A stretch of DNA of 64,000 nt from Larix kaempferi (taxonomy: Eukaryota > Streptophyta > Pinopsida > Pinales > Pinaceae): contig BSBM01000826.1 in assembly GCA_027924585.1 (NCBI GenBank), forward strand, positions 12,803,501 through 12,867,500, read 5' to 3'. Under the pieces are notes generated by a model. It did no database searches. It was not told the DNA's origin and saw only the letters and a program-made list of their open reading frames with translations. A program made the translations under genes and the position numbers. Each line of letters starts with the position of its first letter. Position 1 is the stretch's first letter. Shown in pieces: positions 21,486 through 32,077 of the stretch.

Positions 21486-23015
21486 CTACTGAATCAAATA
21501 GAAATCCCATTTCCAATGTAACCAAGAAAAAATTTGATCAACCCACCAAAACTTGTTTCCAACTCCAAATATATATATAATCAGAAATATTGGAAAACAT
21601 GAAGAGCAGAGATTTAACAACTTATACCCACCTTCATCAAATAGTTTCTCTGAAATAACAGATTTATAACCTGGTGTTGACTCTAAATAATCTGCTATTG
21701 GATCATAAAAACTTCCACAAGTTACCTCTTCCTGCTCTATGAAAAAGACAAGCTGTCCATGAGAATATTTTGTTCCATGAATATCAATCAGGCATTGGCG
21801 ATAAAAGACATCAGGGTCAACCTGAATTTGCTCCGGAAATTTTTGAATAGTATCACCAATAATGTCAACACTTTGAATCTCCTTTTCCACACTGTCTTCC
21901 AATAAATGACTATCATACATGGGCTTTTGCTGTTCGAGAATAATAGATTGAATGCATACTTGAATCTGCTGATCAGATTGTAACATATTACACTCCTCAC
22001 AGATTTCTGGGTCTTTCTTTTCAATTTCATCATCATATTTATTAAAAATTAGACCATCTTCATAATGATTTTGAACAGCAGATTTATCATAACCATGAAT
22101 AAAAACCACTTCTGAAAAATTGTGACCAGCTTGACCTTCATCAAATTTAGTATCAAAATCAAGAGGAATAGGATCTAATTCATCACAAATTTCTTGACTT
22201 GGAAACCTAATCTCTTCATCATAGCAAGGAGTAATCTGAAGAATTTCTAATGATGATGCTAAAGGTTCATCTTTTTCTTCAATACAAAGTTGATTTTTAA
22301 CACAACACTGATTTTCAAAAGTTTGTTGAACTAGAGATTGATCTTCAAAAGGGTTATCATTCAAACTGCTATTAAGGCTGTTGAAATTGTTATGAGAATG
22401 TTTCAAACTGTCTTTACTGATCTCATCACTTGTACAATCCTCAAACTGTCCTAAAACAACAACCTGGTTATCACAATGATTATAGCATTCTTCCTTGACA
22501 GCAGTATCTAAAAATATTACCTTCTCATCTTCAACAAATTCTGAAACTTCAACTTTTTCATGACATGTTTTGAACTCTTGTCTGTACTCATCATCATGGT
22601 TTTTTAAATCAGGAATTGTATGATAAACATCAGCCTGCTCACAACAATCTTTTACAAAGAGTTCAGCTAAGTACAGATACTTACAACGTTTCCGAAAGCA
22701 TGTGTGGAATTCTTTCAGTGAGGAGATGCTAGCAGCGGGAAAACAAAAATACCAATCTCGTGCATCTTTTTCAAGTGAATACATGAACATTTTCATGAGC
22801 ACATCTTCATGCTGGATATTTAACTGGACCATACATTGATGAAATTTGATGAGGTGATCTGAAGGATTATCCTCTTTGCTTTCTCTAAACCGTGGCAGAC
22901 AATCTCCCCAAACATCCATAGTAGGTACTGGATTTGGAAAACCTGGAATATCAGAAAAATTTAAAGGGGCAAACCTTCGAGCCATAATAGCTTCCATGGA
23001 CATTGGTCTCTGCAT
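21486..23015 (-). CDS. gag: Gag-like protein of element B, copy 1
   Basis: Intact 509-aa ORF from ATG at 23015; a second Met lies at residue 6. Residues about 12-125 form a Gag capsid-type domain: RFAPLNFSDIPGFPNPVPTM, PSDHLIKFHQCM, MKMFMYSLEKDARDWYFCFP and SLKEFHTCFRKRC. Residues about 130-450 are acidic (many Glu, Asp) with scattered Cys and no zinc knuckle of the usual type. Near the C-terminus, SCFPIFLIIYIFGVG is hydrophobic enough for a membrane segment, followed by a Trp-rich tail. No protease or polymerase follows. The protein probably forms or joins virus-like particles of a helper element. The translation is identical in both internal regions. Confidence 0.85.
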   Translation of the reverse strand: MQRPMSMEAIMARRFAPLNFSDIPGFPNPVPTMDVWGDCLPRFRESKEDNPSDHLIKFHQCMVQLNIQHEDVLMKMFMYSLEKDARDWYFCFPAASISSLKEFHTCFRKRCKYLYLAELFVKDCCEQADVYHTIPDLKNHDDEYRQEFKTCHEKVEVSEFVEDEKVIFLDTAVKEECYNHCDNQVVVLGQFEDCTSDEISKDSLKHSHNNFNSLNSSLNDNPFEDQSLVQQTFENQCCVKNQLCIEEKDEPLASSLEILQITPCYDEEIRFPSQEICDELDPIPLDFDTKFDEGQAGHNFSEVVFIHGYDKSAVQNHYEDGLIFNKYDDEIEKKDPEICEECNMLQSDQQIQVCIQSIILEQQKPMYDSHLLEDSVEKEIQSVDIIGDTIQKFPEQIQVDPDVFYRQCLIDIHGTKYSHGQLVFFIEQEEVTCGSFYDPIADYLESTPGYKSVISEKLFDEGGYKLLNLCSSCFPIFLIIYIFGVGNKFWWVDQIFSWLHWKWDFYLIQ

Positions 23016-23266
23016 CTTGAAATAGTGGAGTCGCCAATCAATTTGTCAAGAGAGATTTTGTTTCTTCTTCTCAGAAAGAGAAAGGGGTGACAGTGGCTCA
23101 AATTAATCAAGGCTGTATAAAGCTAGGCATGACTGAAACCTTCTAATTCTTCTAGCAGCCACTCTGTCAAACCTGGTGAAAATATAGCCTTCAAAGTGCT
23201 GGTTTAAGTCCACCTCTTAAACCAGAAAAATGATGAGTATCCCAGGGAAGATATGCTTCAGCTTCG

Positions 23267-23284
23267 TCCCCGGCAACGGCGCCA
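23267..23284 (-). promoter_or_regulatory. Primer binding site of B, tRNA-Asp, internal region 1
   Basis: Minus-strand TGGCGCCGTTGCCGGGGA, an exact complement of the plant tRNA-Asp 3' end, four bases from LTR copy 2. It fixes the element orientation and shows LTR 2 acts as 5' LTR for internal region 1. Confidence 0.93.
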
Positions 23285-23288
23285 AAGA

Positions 23289-26200
23289 TGTTTGTGTCAG
23301 AAATTGTTACTAAGGCTAGGGTAACAAGCCAACACAATCTCAAAAATAAAATCAATCCAAACTAGGTTTTTAGGGTTTTGTTTTGTAGGTTTTGGTTAGA
23401 AACTTCAAGAGCATAAGGGAATACATTCAGCAGATAAGTAAAAACTAATTCATACACATATATCCATGAAGATGCATATATATCTCAGAAATCCAACAAA
23501 AGATTGCAATGAAGTTCATACAATAAAAGACAAGCATCACTGGAAATTACACATAAAACCAGAAATGAATTTGTCAATCAAGAAACTATATAAGTTCAAA
23601 ATGAAGCCAATACATATCAGAAGTGAGATAAGGAGTCATATATTCATAGTTTCATCAAAAATGCATATGAGAGTTTGCAATACTTAGCAGTGAACAAGTC
23701 TGGAAGAATCAACAGCTTGCAGACCTCCTAAAGCTCTCCAAAAATTCGAACCCTTACAATGACTCTTTGTCCCTCTTTTATCATTACAAAGAAGTGGTTC
23801 TATTTCCCCCTCATTAGGTCGAAATTCAAACTTCCTAGCAGTTACATTAACTAACTAACTCAACTAACTGACTAAAAATAGCAAATCGGATTACTGGCAA
23901 ATATGGCGAATTTCTGGAAAATAGGTGTCAAAGAAGCTTCCATATCTCTCGATTGATGACACCTGTGTAAAAACTGAGAGAGGTTTTTGTTAATGGGTCC
24001 GTGATGGACAAAAACCTCTCTTGGTTTTGCAAAATTCATCTCCAATCAATCATAATCGGACCCGCAAAATGAACACTAAAACAGGAAAATATTAAATATT
24101 TTCAATCCCTGGAAAATAGGCTGCAAAGATTAAACCGAATCTTTCAAACCTTGACAGCTGTTGCAAAACCGAGAGAGGTTTTTGTAGATGAGTATCTTAG
24201 GAACAAAAACCTCCTTTTGTTTTCAAAAATTCCTCTCCATCAGCTCGCGGTCTGCATTTGACTTCAATCACTCAACACAGGACTGCAATGTCCAGACTAT
24301 TCAATGTAATGGAAAACTGTCAGTGAATATGACTGTTTTATATCAATCTTTCACTTTTAATCTCTGGAATAGAATTCTCTTCTTCAAACATATACTCCTC
24401 ATTATCTGAGAGGACTGTGATGGGTCTTCTTGGCTGATTATGGACTTCTTCTTTTGCTACAGGAATCACTTTGATATCAATATTTTTCTCTTCCTGAAAA
24501 TCTGCTATCGGAGATGACTTCTTTTCAACAAATTCCTCTTCCTTTTTGTCATCAAACAATGAGAACTCGACCTTATTGTGCTTTGAAAATTTCTGAGGCT
24601 GACTGTCATTCTGTCCTTCATCTGCTACCTGCTTTGTTCCCTTCTTAACTTTAATTTCATGTTTCTTTGCAGCTTTAACTGAATGCCCTAATTTCTGTAT
24701 CATTACTTTTCCCTTATCAGTTTGTCTTTTGGATTGTTGGTCTTCTCCTTTAGAATGAATCCATGACCAAAACAAAAAGAAGTCCCAAGTTTTTTCCTCA
24801 TGCTGCAACACTGTAGAGATGATTAACTTGATGAGACCATGATGAAACAATGATTGAGAAGTATGATCATCCTGCTGTTTAATTTTGCTTGACATTTTCT
24901 GCAGGCTTTTGAAGAAAAAGAATGGAAAATTCATTTTAGACACCCCTGCCATGTGCTGTAGGAACCTGAGATGGTATTTGAACACTAATGAATACCTCCC
25001 TTCACAAGTTACATAACTCTGAAGAATCCTTATAGGTTCAATCCATTCCCTCTTGAAATTATGTATGAGAATACCTTTGTTCCAGTCAGGAATAACATTA
25101 GGTAATAAGTATCTTTGAGGATCAAACTCAAAGGGAGACTTCTTAAACCAGAGCTCGCCCTCATTACTAATTTCAGTGGCTTCTGAAATTAATTCCACAG
25201 TCAATTTGAATCTCAAAGGATCCATTATGATCATCTCATTCTTAAGTCCTTTGGCAAAATTGCAGGATACTTGAGCATTAAAACCATCTATCTTCTTGAA
25301 GAATTTCAACCAGCCTGCCTGTTGGAACAGCTCTGCACAATCTGGGAGTTTCTGAATCCATGTCAAATCTGTAGGCTCAGCCCTGTTAACTTTTCCACTT
25401 TTACTGCTTTTTCCCATATCTTTCTCTTCAGGGAACAAGAACAATCTAGTTTTAAGTTTCAGAAATGTTTTACAAGCCGTTTTCTGGGCAAATAATTCTG
25501 CAGGTTATAACAATTTTAGTGATATTTAAATCACCTGCACAAATTAACAGACCTTTCTGTGTAGCACCTTTATCAACTGGAAGACTTCCCTCTGTGTAAA
25601 AACTGAGTTCTACAGATAATTCTGTGAGTCTTTTCGACACCCTATTCTGTATATTCTGATGTTTAAAACATTAGGTCATGAGAGAAAAATTCATGCAGAT
25701 TCCTCTTAACGGGCTTCAGCTAACTGTTTCTGTGGTGAATTCCTCATCTTATGATCTATTACACCCTCCTCAGCAACCAATTTTTTCAGAAAATCGCGCA
25801 GCAGCAAAAACCCAAATTTTCCAGCTATAAGGGTTATAACGTAATACCTGCTAATTACTCGTCCATCGTGGCCTAATGTTTTCAATTTGAGGTGTCAATG
25901 ATGTCCTCCTTCGAGCACAAGTGTCCTCCTATCGATTTTTTAGCTCCAGGTGAATGAATTCAAAAGCCCTAATTTCACTGGCGCCAGAACACACCTGTCT
26001 CCTTTCCACAGCGACACAATCCACCGTTTAACAGTGAACTCTCATGCACAAACACTGCCTCCTCTGTGATGATGCGTGTGACAAGAGAAAATTGACAGCT
26101 AAACCCGGAATTGGCTGGTCTCTGTGCAACTGAACCCGCATAACCTGTAATGATGCCCTTGTTTTCTCTTCGTGATTAACAACCAACTAACATCATGCTC

Positions 26201-26699
26201 AAAATGCTGCAAACACGTGTTAAACACTCACATAATGCGATTAGATACTCTCACTCTGCATCATGATTGAAATCAGATCGAAAATTTACAAAAAACTCAT
26301 GCCACGATATTCCTGTAGCGCGCTCTGTGTTAAAATTTTGCCCAGCGCTACAGGAATAACTGCTATGCCAAAATTTAGCAGTTTTTTCACTTTCTGCTAA
26401 TTTTTCGGAGATTCTGGAAGCTATTTGGTTTAGGACATAAGTTCAACCACTCTCTAAAGTCATTAATGATTCTTCCTTTGAAAATATAACTCTCATTGAC
26501 CCCCTTTTCAATATAAAAAGTCACCAAAATCAAATGAAATCTGAAAGGACTGGGTTCAAACTTTATTCAATCATTCATAAGGTTCTTAAGAAGACAAAAA
26601 CCAAAACTGAAAACCAAAAATTAACTAAGGTAGATTCAAAAAACAAACCAAAAATTGGAGAGAATAACTAAAAATGCAGAAAAATTTACTGACTTAACA
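23289..26699 (-). mobile_element. Element B LTR copy 2 (shared middle LTR)
   Basis: 3411 bp, serving as 3' LTR of internal region 2 and 5' LTR of internal region 1. By eye about ten bases are unique to it, more than in copy 1, so it is not a simple mosaic of copies 1 and 3. Confidence 0.95.
24338..25417 (-). CDS. LTR-encoded ORF of element B, copy 2
   Basis: Same 359-aa frame from ATG at 25417. Compared with copy 1 it has four amino-acid changes: Phe to Val near the N-terminus (KSGKV), Leu to Phe in KMNFPFF, Gly to Trp in WSWIHS, and Ser to Arg in QPRRPI. All single-base changes; the frame stays open. Confidence 0.7.
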   Translation of the reverse strand: MGKSSKSGKVNRAEPTDLTWIQKLPDCAELFQQAGWLKFFKKIDGFNAQVSCNFAKGLKNEMIIMDPLRFKLTVELISEATEISNEGELWFKKSPFEFDPQRYLLPNVIPDWNKGILIHNFKREWIEPIRILQSYVTCEGRYSLVFKYHLRFLQHMAGVSKMNFPFFFFKSLQKMSSKIKQQDDHTSQSLFHHGLIKLIISTVLQHEEKTWDFFLFWSWIHSKGEDQQSKRQTDKGKVMIQKLGHSVKAAKKHEIKVKKGTKQVADEGQNDSQPQKFSKHNKVEFSLFDDKKEEEFVEKKSSPIADFQEEKNIDIKVIPVAKEEVHNQPRRPITVLSDNEEYMFEEENSIPEIKSERLI

Positions 26700-26858
26700 T
26701 CTGGCTCCAGCTGCGGGATGAAGTCCTCCCTGTGAGGCTTCAAGAACCTGTAGACTAGTGCCTTCAGTCTTCCATTGGGATATGGAGTCTTTATTCAATC
26801 TCACTCACACCGGTATAGACAATGAAAGTCAAATCTCTTTCTCTGAGGAACCTTCCAA

Positions 26859-28388
26859 CTACTGAATCAAATAGAAATCCCATTTCCAATGTAACCAAGA
26901 AAAAATTTGATCAACCCACCAAAACTTGTTTCCAACTCCAAATATATATATAATCAGAAATATTGGAAAACATGAAGAGCAGAGATTTAACAACTTATAC
27001 CCACCTTCATCAAATAGTTTCTCTGAAATAACAGATTTATAACCTGGTGTTGACTCTAAATAATCTGCTATTGGATCATAAAAACTTCCACAAGTTACCT
27101 CTTCCTGCTCTATGAAAAAGACAAGCTGTCCATGAGAATATTTTGTTCCATGAATATCAATCAGGCATTGGCGATAAAAGACATCAGGGTCAACCTGAAT
27201 TTGCTCCGGAAATTTTTGAATAGTATCACCAATAATGTCAACACTTTGAATCTCCTTTTCCACACTGTCTTCCAATAAATGACTATCATACATGGGCTTT
27301 TGCTGTTCGAGAATAATAGATTGAATGCATACTTGAATCTGCTGATCAGATTGTAACATATTACACTCCTCACAGATTTCTGGGTCTTTCTTTTCAATTT
27401 CATCATCATATTTATTAAAAATTAGACCATCTTCATAATGATTTTGAACAGCAGATTTATCATAACCATGAATAAAAACCACTTCTGAAAAATTGTGACC
27501 AGCTTGACCTTCATCAAATTTAGTATCAAAATCAAGAGGAATAGGATCTAATTCATCACAAATTTCTTGACTTGGAAACCTAATCTCTTCATCATAGCAA
27601 GGAGTAATCTGAAGAATTTCTAATGATGATGCTAAAGGTTCATCTTTTTCTTCAATACAAAGTTGATTTTTAACACAACACTGATTTTCAAAAGTTTGTT
27701 GAACTAGAGATTGATCTTCAAAAGGGTTATCATTCAAACTGCTATTAAGGCTGTTGAAATTGTTATGAGAATGTTTCAAACTGTCTTTACTGATCTCATC
27801 ACTTGTACAATCCTCAAACTGTCCTAAAACAACAACCTGGTTATCACAATGATTATAGCATTCTTCCTTGACAGCAGTATCTAAAAATATTACCTTCTCA
27901 TCTTCAACAAATTCTGAAACTTCAACTTTTTCATGACATGTTTTGAACTCTTGTCTGTACTCATCATCATGGTTTTTTAAATCAGGAATTGTATGATAAA
28001 CATCAGCCTGCTCACAACAATCTTTTACAAAGAGTTCAGCTAAGTACAGATACTTACAACGTTTCCGAAAGCATGTGTGGAATTCTTTCAGTGAGGAGAT
28101 GCTAGCAGCGGGAAAACAAAAATACCAATCTCGTGCATCTTTTTCAAGTGAATACATGAACATTTTCATGAGCACATCTTCATGCTGGATATTTAACTGG
28201 ACCATACATTGATGAAATTTGATGAGGTGATCTGAAGGATTATCCTCTTTGCTTTCTCTAAACCGTGGCAGACAATCTCCCCAAACATCCATAGTAGGTA
28301 CTGGATTTGGAAAACCTGGAATATCAGAAAAATTTAAAGGGGCAAACCTTCGAGCCATAATAGCTTCCATGGACATTGGTCTCTGCAT
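26859..28388 (-). CDS. gag: Gag-like protein of element B, copy 2
   Basis: 509 aa from ATG at 28388, translation identical to copy 1 over its whole length, including the capsid-type N-terminal domain, acidic middle and hydrophobic C-terminal segment. An overlapping 82-codon frame (27161-27409) is also identical between copies, which supports identity at the nucleotide level and not only at protein level. Confidence 0.85.
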   Translation of the reverse strand: MQRPMSMEAIMARRFAPLNFSDIPGFPNPVPTMDVWGDCLPRFRESKEDNPSDHLIKFHQCMVQLNIQHEDVLMKMFMYSLEKDARDWYFCFPAASISSLKEFHTCFRKRCKYLYLAELFVKDCCEQADVYHTIPDLKNHDDEYRQEFKTCHEKVEVSEFVEDEKVIFLDTAVKEECYNHCDNQVVVLGQFEDCTSDEISKDSLKHSHNNFNSLNSSLNDNPFEDQSLVQQTFENQCCVKNQLCIEEKDEPLASSLEILQITPCYDEEIRFPSQEICDELDPIPLDFDTKFDEGQAGHNFSEVVFIHGYDKSAVQNHYEDGLIFNKYDDEIEKKDPEICEECNMLQSDQQIQVCIQSIILEQQKPMYDSHLLEDSVEKEIQSVDIIGDTIQKFPEQIQVDPDVFYRQCLIDIHGTKYSHGQLVFFIEQEEVTCGSFYDPIADYLESTPGYKSVISEKLFDEGGYKLLNLCSSCFPIFLIIYIFGVGNKFWWVDQIFSWLHWKWDFYLIQ

Positions 28389-28639
28389 CTTGAAATAGTG
28401 GAGTCGCCAATCAATTTGTCAAGAGAGATTTTGTTTCTTCTTCTCAGAAAGAGAAAGGGGTGACAGTGGCTCAAATTAATCAAGGCTGTATAAAGCTAGG
28501 CATGACTGAAACCTTCTAATTCTTCTAGCAGCCACTCTGTCAAACCTGGTGAAAATATAGCCTTCAAAGTGCTGGTTTAAGTCCACCTCTTAAACCAGAA
28601 AAATGATGAGTATCCCAGGGAAGATATGCTTCAGCTTCG

Positions 28640-28657
28640 TCCCCGGCAACGGCGCCA
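28640..28657 (-). promoter_or_regulatory. Primer binding site of B, tRNA-Asp, internal region 2
   Basis: Second exact copy of the tRNA-Asp complement, four bases from LTR copy 3, which is the outermost 5' LTR of the array. Confidence 0.93.
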
Positions 28658-28661
28658 AAGA

Positions 28662-31600
28662 TGTTTGTGTCAGAAATTGTTACTAAGGCTAGGGTAACAA
28701 GCCAACACAATCTCAAAAATAAAATCAATCCAAACTAGGTTTTTAGGGTTTTGTTTTGTAGGTTTTGGTTAGAAACTTCAAGAGCATAAGGGAATACATT
28801 CAGCAGATAAGTAAAAACTAATTCATACACATATATCCATGAAGATGCATATATATCTCAGAAATCCAACAAAAGATTGCAATGAAGTTCATACAATAAA
28901 AGACAAGCATCACTGGAAATTACACATAAAACCAGAAATGAATTTGTCAATCAAGAAACTATATAAGTTCAAAATGAAGCCAATACATATCAGAAGTGAG
29001 ATAAGGAGTCATATATTCATAGTTTCATCAAAAATGCATATGAGAGTTTGCAATACTTAGCAGTGAACAAGTCTGGAAGAATCAACAGCTTGCAGACCTC
29101 CTAAAGCTCTCCAAAAATTCGAACCCTTACAATGACTCTTTGTCCCTCTTTTATCATTACAAAGAAGTGGTTCTATTTCCCCCTCATTAGGTCGAAATTC
29201 AAACTTCCTAGCAGTTACATTAACTAACTAACTCAACTAACTGACTAAAAATAGCAAATCGGATTACTGGCAAATATGGCGAATTTCTGGAAAATAGGTG
29301 TCAAAGAAGCTTCCATATCTCTCGATTGATGACACCTGTGTAAAAACTGAGAGAGGTTTTTGTTAATGGGTCCGTGATGGACAAAAACCTCTCTTTGTTT
29401 TTCAAAATTCATCTCCAATCAATCATAATCGGCCCCGCAAAATGAACACTAAAACAGGAAAATATTAAATATTTTCAATCCCTGGAAAATAGGCTGCAAA
29501 GATTAAATCGAATCTTTCAAACCTTGACAGCTGTTGCAAAACCGAGAGAGGTTTTTGTAGATGAGTATCTTAGGAACAAAAACCTCCTTTTGTTTTCAAA
29601 AATTCCTCTCCATCAGCTCGCGGTCTGCATTTGACTTCAATCACTCAACACAGGACTGCAATGTCCAGACTATTCAATGTAATGGAAAACTGTCAGTGAA
29701 TATGACTGTTTTATATCAATCTTTCACTTTTAATCTCTGGAATAGAATTCTCTTCTTCAAACATATACTCCTCATTATCTGAGAGGACTGTGATGGGGCT
29801 TCTTGGCTGATTATGGACTTCTTCTTTTGCTACAGGAATCACTTTGATATCAATATTTTTCTCTTCCTGAAAATCTGCTATCGGAGATGACTTCTTTTCA
29901 ACAAATTCCTCTTCCTTTTTGTCATCAAACAATGAGAACTCGACCTTATTGTGCTTTGAAAATTTCTGAGGCTGACTGTCATTCTGTCCTTCATCTGCTA
30001 CCTGCTTTGTTCCCTTCTTAACTTTAATTTCATGTTTCTTTGCAGCTTTAACTGAATGCCCTAATTTCTGTATCATTACTTTTCCCTTATCAGTTTGTCT
30101 TTTGGATTGTTGGTCTTCTCCTTTAGAATGAATCCCTGACCAAAACAAAAAGAAGTCCCAAGTTTTTTCCTCATGCTGCAACACTGTAGAGATGATTAAC
30201 TTGATGAGACCATGATGAAACAATGATTGAGAAGTATGATCATCCTGCTGTTTAATTTTGCTTGACATTTTCTGCAGGCTTTTGAAGAAAAAGAATGGCA
30301 AATTCATTTTAGACACCCCTGCCATGTGCTGTAGGAACCTGAGATGGTATTTGAACACTAATGAATACCTCCCTTCACAAGTTACATAACTCTGAAGAAT
30401 CCTTATAGGTTCAATCCATTCCCTCTTGAAATTATGTATGAGAATACCTTTGTTCCAGTCAGGAATAACATTAGGTAATAAGTATCTTTGAGGATCAAAC
30501 TCAAAGGGAGACTTCTTAAACCAGAGCTCGCCCTCATTACTAATTTCAGTGGCTTCTGAAATTAATTCCACAGTCAAATTGAATCTCAAAGGATCCATTA
30601 TGATCATCTCATTCTTAAGTCCTTTGGAAAAATTGCAGGATACTTGAGCATTAAAACCATCTATCTTCTTGAAGAATTTCAACCAGCCTGCCTGTTGGAA
30701 CAGCTCTGCACAATCTGGGAGTTTCTGAATCCATGTCAAATCTGTAGGCTCAGCCCTGTTAAATTTTCCACTTTTACTGCTTTTTCCCATATCTTTCTCT
30801 TCAGGGAACAAGAACAATCTAGTTTTAAGTTTCAGAAATGTTTTACAAGCCGTTTTCTGGGCAAATAATTCTGCAGGTTATAACAATTTTAGTGATATTT
30901 AAATCACCTGCACAAATTAACAGACCTTTCTGTGTAGCACCTTTATCAACTGGAAGACTTCCCTCTGTGTAAAAACTGAGTTCTACAGATAATTCTGTGA
31001 GTCTTTTCGACACCCTATTCTGTATATTCTGATGTTTAAAACATTAGGTCATGAGAGAAAAATTCATGCAGATTCCTCTTAACGGGCTTCAGCTAACTGT
31101 TTCTGTGGTGAATTCCTCATCTTATGATCTATTACACCCTCCTCAGCAACCAATTTTTTCAGAAAATCGCGCAGCAGCAAAAACCCAAATTTTCCAGCTA
31201 TAAGGGTTATAACGTAATACCTGCTAATTACTCGTCCATCGTGGCCTAATGTCTTCAATTTGAGGTGTCAATGATGTCCTCCTTTGAGCACAAGTGTCCT
31301 CCTATCGATTTTTTAGCTCCAGGTGAATGAATTCAAAAGCCCTAATTTCGCTGGCACCAGAACACACCTGTCTCCTTTCCAAAGCGACACAATCCACCGT
31401 TTAACAGTGAACTCTCATGCACAAACACTGCCTCCTCTGTAATGATGCGTGTGACAAGAGAAAATTGACAGCTAAACCCGGAATTGGCTGGTCTCTGTGC
31501 AACTGAACCCGCATAACCTGTAATGATGCCCTTGTTTTCTCTTCGTGATTAACAACCAACTAACATCATGCTCAAAATGCTGCAAACACGTGTTAAACAC

Positions 31601-32072
31601 TCACATAATGCGATTAGATACTCTCACTCTGCATCATGATTGAAATCAGATCGAAAATTTACAAAAAACTCATGCCACGATATTCCTGTAGCGCGCTCTG
31701 TGTTAAAATTTTGCCCAGCGCTACAGGAATAACTGCTATTGCAAAATTTAGCAGTTTTTTCACTTTCTGCTAATTTTTCGGAGATTCTGGAAGCTATTTG
31801 GTTTAGGACATAAGTTCAACCACTCTCTAAAGTCATTAATGATTCTTCCTTTGAAAATATAACTCTCATTGACCCCCTTTTCAATATAAAAAGTCACCAA
31901 AATCAAATGAAATCTGAAAGGACTGGGTTCAAACTTTATTCAATCATTCATAAGGTTCTTAAGAAGACAAAAACCAAAACTGAAAACCAAAAATTAACTA
32001 AGGTAGATTCAAAAAACAAACCAAAAATTGGAGAGAATAACTAAAAATGCAGAAAAATTTACTGACTTAACA
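28662..32072 (-). mobile_element. Element B LTR copy 3
   Basis: 3411 bp, the outermost 5' LTR. It ends in TTAACA at 32072, directly followed by the GTAGA duplication. About nine bases are unique to it, including ATTGCAAAA for ATGCCAAAA near 31738. Confidence 0.95.
29711..30790 (-). CDS. LTR-encoded ORF of element B, copy 3
   Basis: 359-aa frame from ATG at 30790. It agrees with copy 1 at the four positions where copy 2 differs, and has two changes of its own: Ala to Ser in CNFSKG and Lys to Asn in LRFNLT. Still fully open. Confidence 0.7.
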   Translation of the reverse strand: MGKSSKSGKFNRAEPTDLTWIQKLPDCAELFQQAGWLKFFKKIDGFNAQVSCNFSKGLKNEMIIMDPLRFNLTVELISEATEISNEGELWFKKSPFEFDPQRYLLPNVIPDWNKGILIHNFKREWIEPIRILQSYVTCEGRYSLVFKYHLRFLQHMAGVSKMNLPFFFFKSLQKMSSKIKQQDDHTSQSLFHHGLIKLIISTVLQHEEKTWDFFLFWSGIHSKGEDQQSKRQTDKGKVMIQKLGHSVKAAKKHEIKVKKGTKQVADEGQNDSQPQKFSKHNKVEFSLFDDKKEEEFVEKKSSPIADFQEEKNIDIKVIPVAKEEVHNQPRSPITVLSDNEEYMFEEENSIPEIKSERLI

Positions 32073-32077
32073 GTAGA

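Larger units (their letters stand above)
21327..23288 (-). mobile_element. Element B internal region 1
   Basis: 1962 bp between LTR copies 1 and 2: primer site, about 230-bp leader with a tRNA-Arg-like motif at 23024-23036, a gag-like ORF, then about 160 bp of 3' sequence. I see no difference between this and internal region 2. Confidence 0.93.
26700..28661 (-). mobile_element. Element B internal region 2
   Basis: 1962 bp between LTR copies 2 and 3, same layout as region 1; no difference seen by eye. The tRNA-Arg-like motif is at 28397-28409. Confidence 0.93.
17916..32072 (-). mobile_element. Element B: tandem non-autonomous LTR retrotransposon, LTR-int-LTR-int-LTR
   Basis: Three LTRs of 3411 bp alternate with two internal regions of 1962 bp at an exact 5373-bp period. 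The whole array sits inside one 5-bp target duplication GTAGA (17911-17915 and 32073-32077), so it counts as one insertion into element A. Element orientation is minus: LTRs start TGTTAAGTCAG and end CTGACACAAACA; a tRNA-Asp primer site follows each 5' LTR. Each internal region has only a gag-like ORF, and each LTR has its own ORF. No protease, RT or integrase. The sequence next to the 3' LTR start is a poor polypurine tract (GAGCCAGA). In layout it resembles non-autonomous gag-only LTR elements (TR-GAG or LARD type). Confidence 0.93.

Noticed and set aside
21580-21600. C-terminal hydrophobic segment of B Gag as an envelope protein
   Set aside because: A single hydrophobic stretch with no signal peptide, surface domain or separate ORF; described only as a hydrophobic tail.
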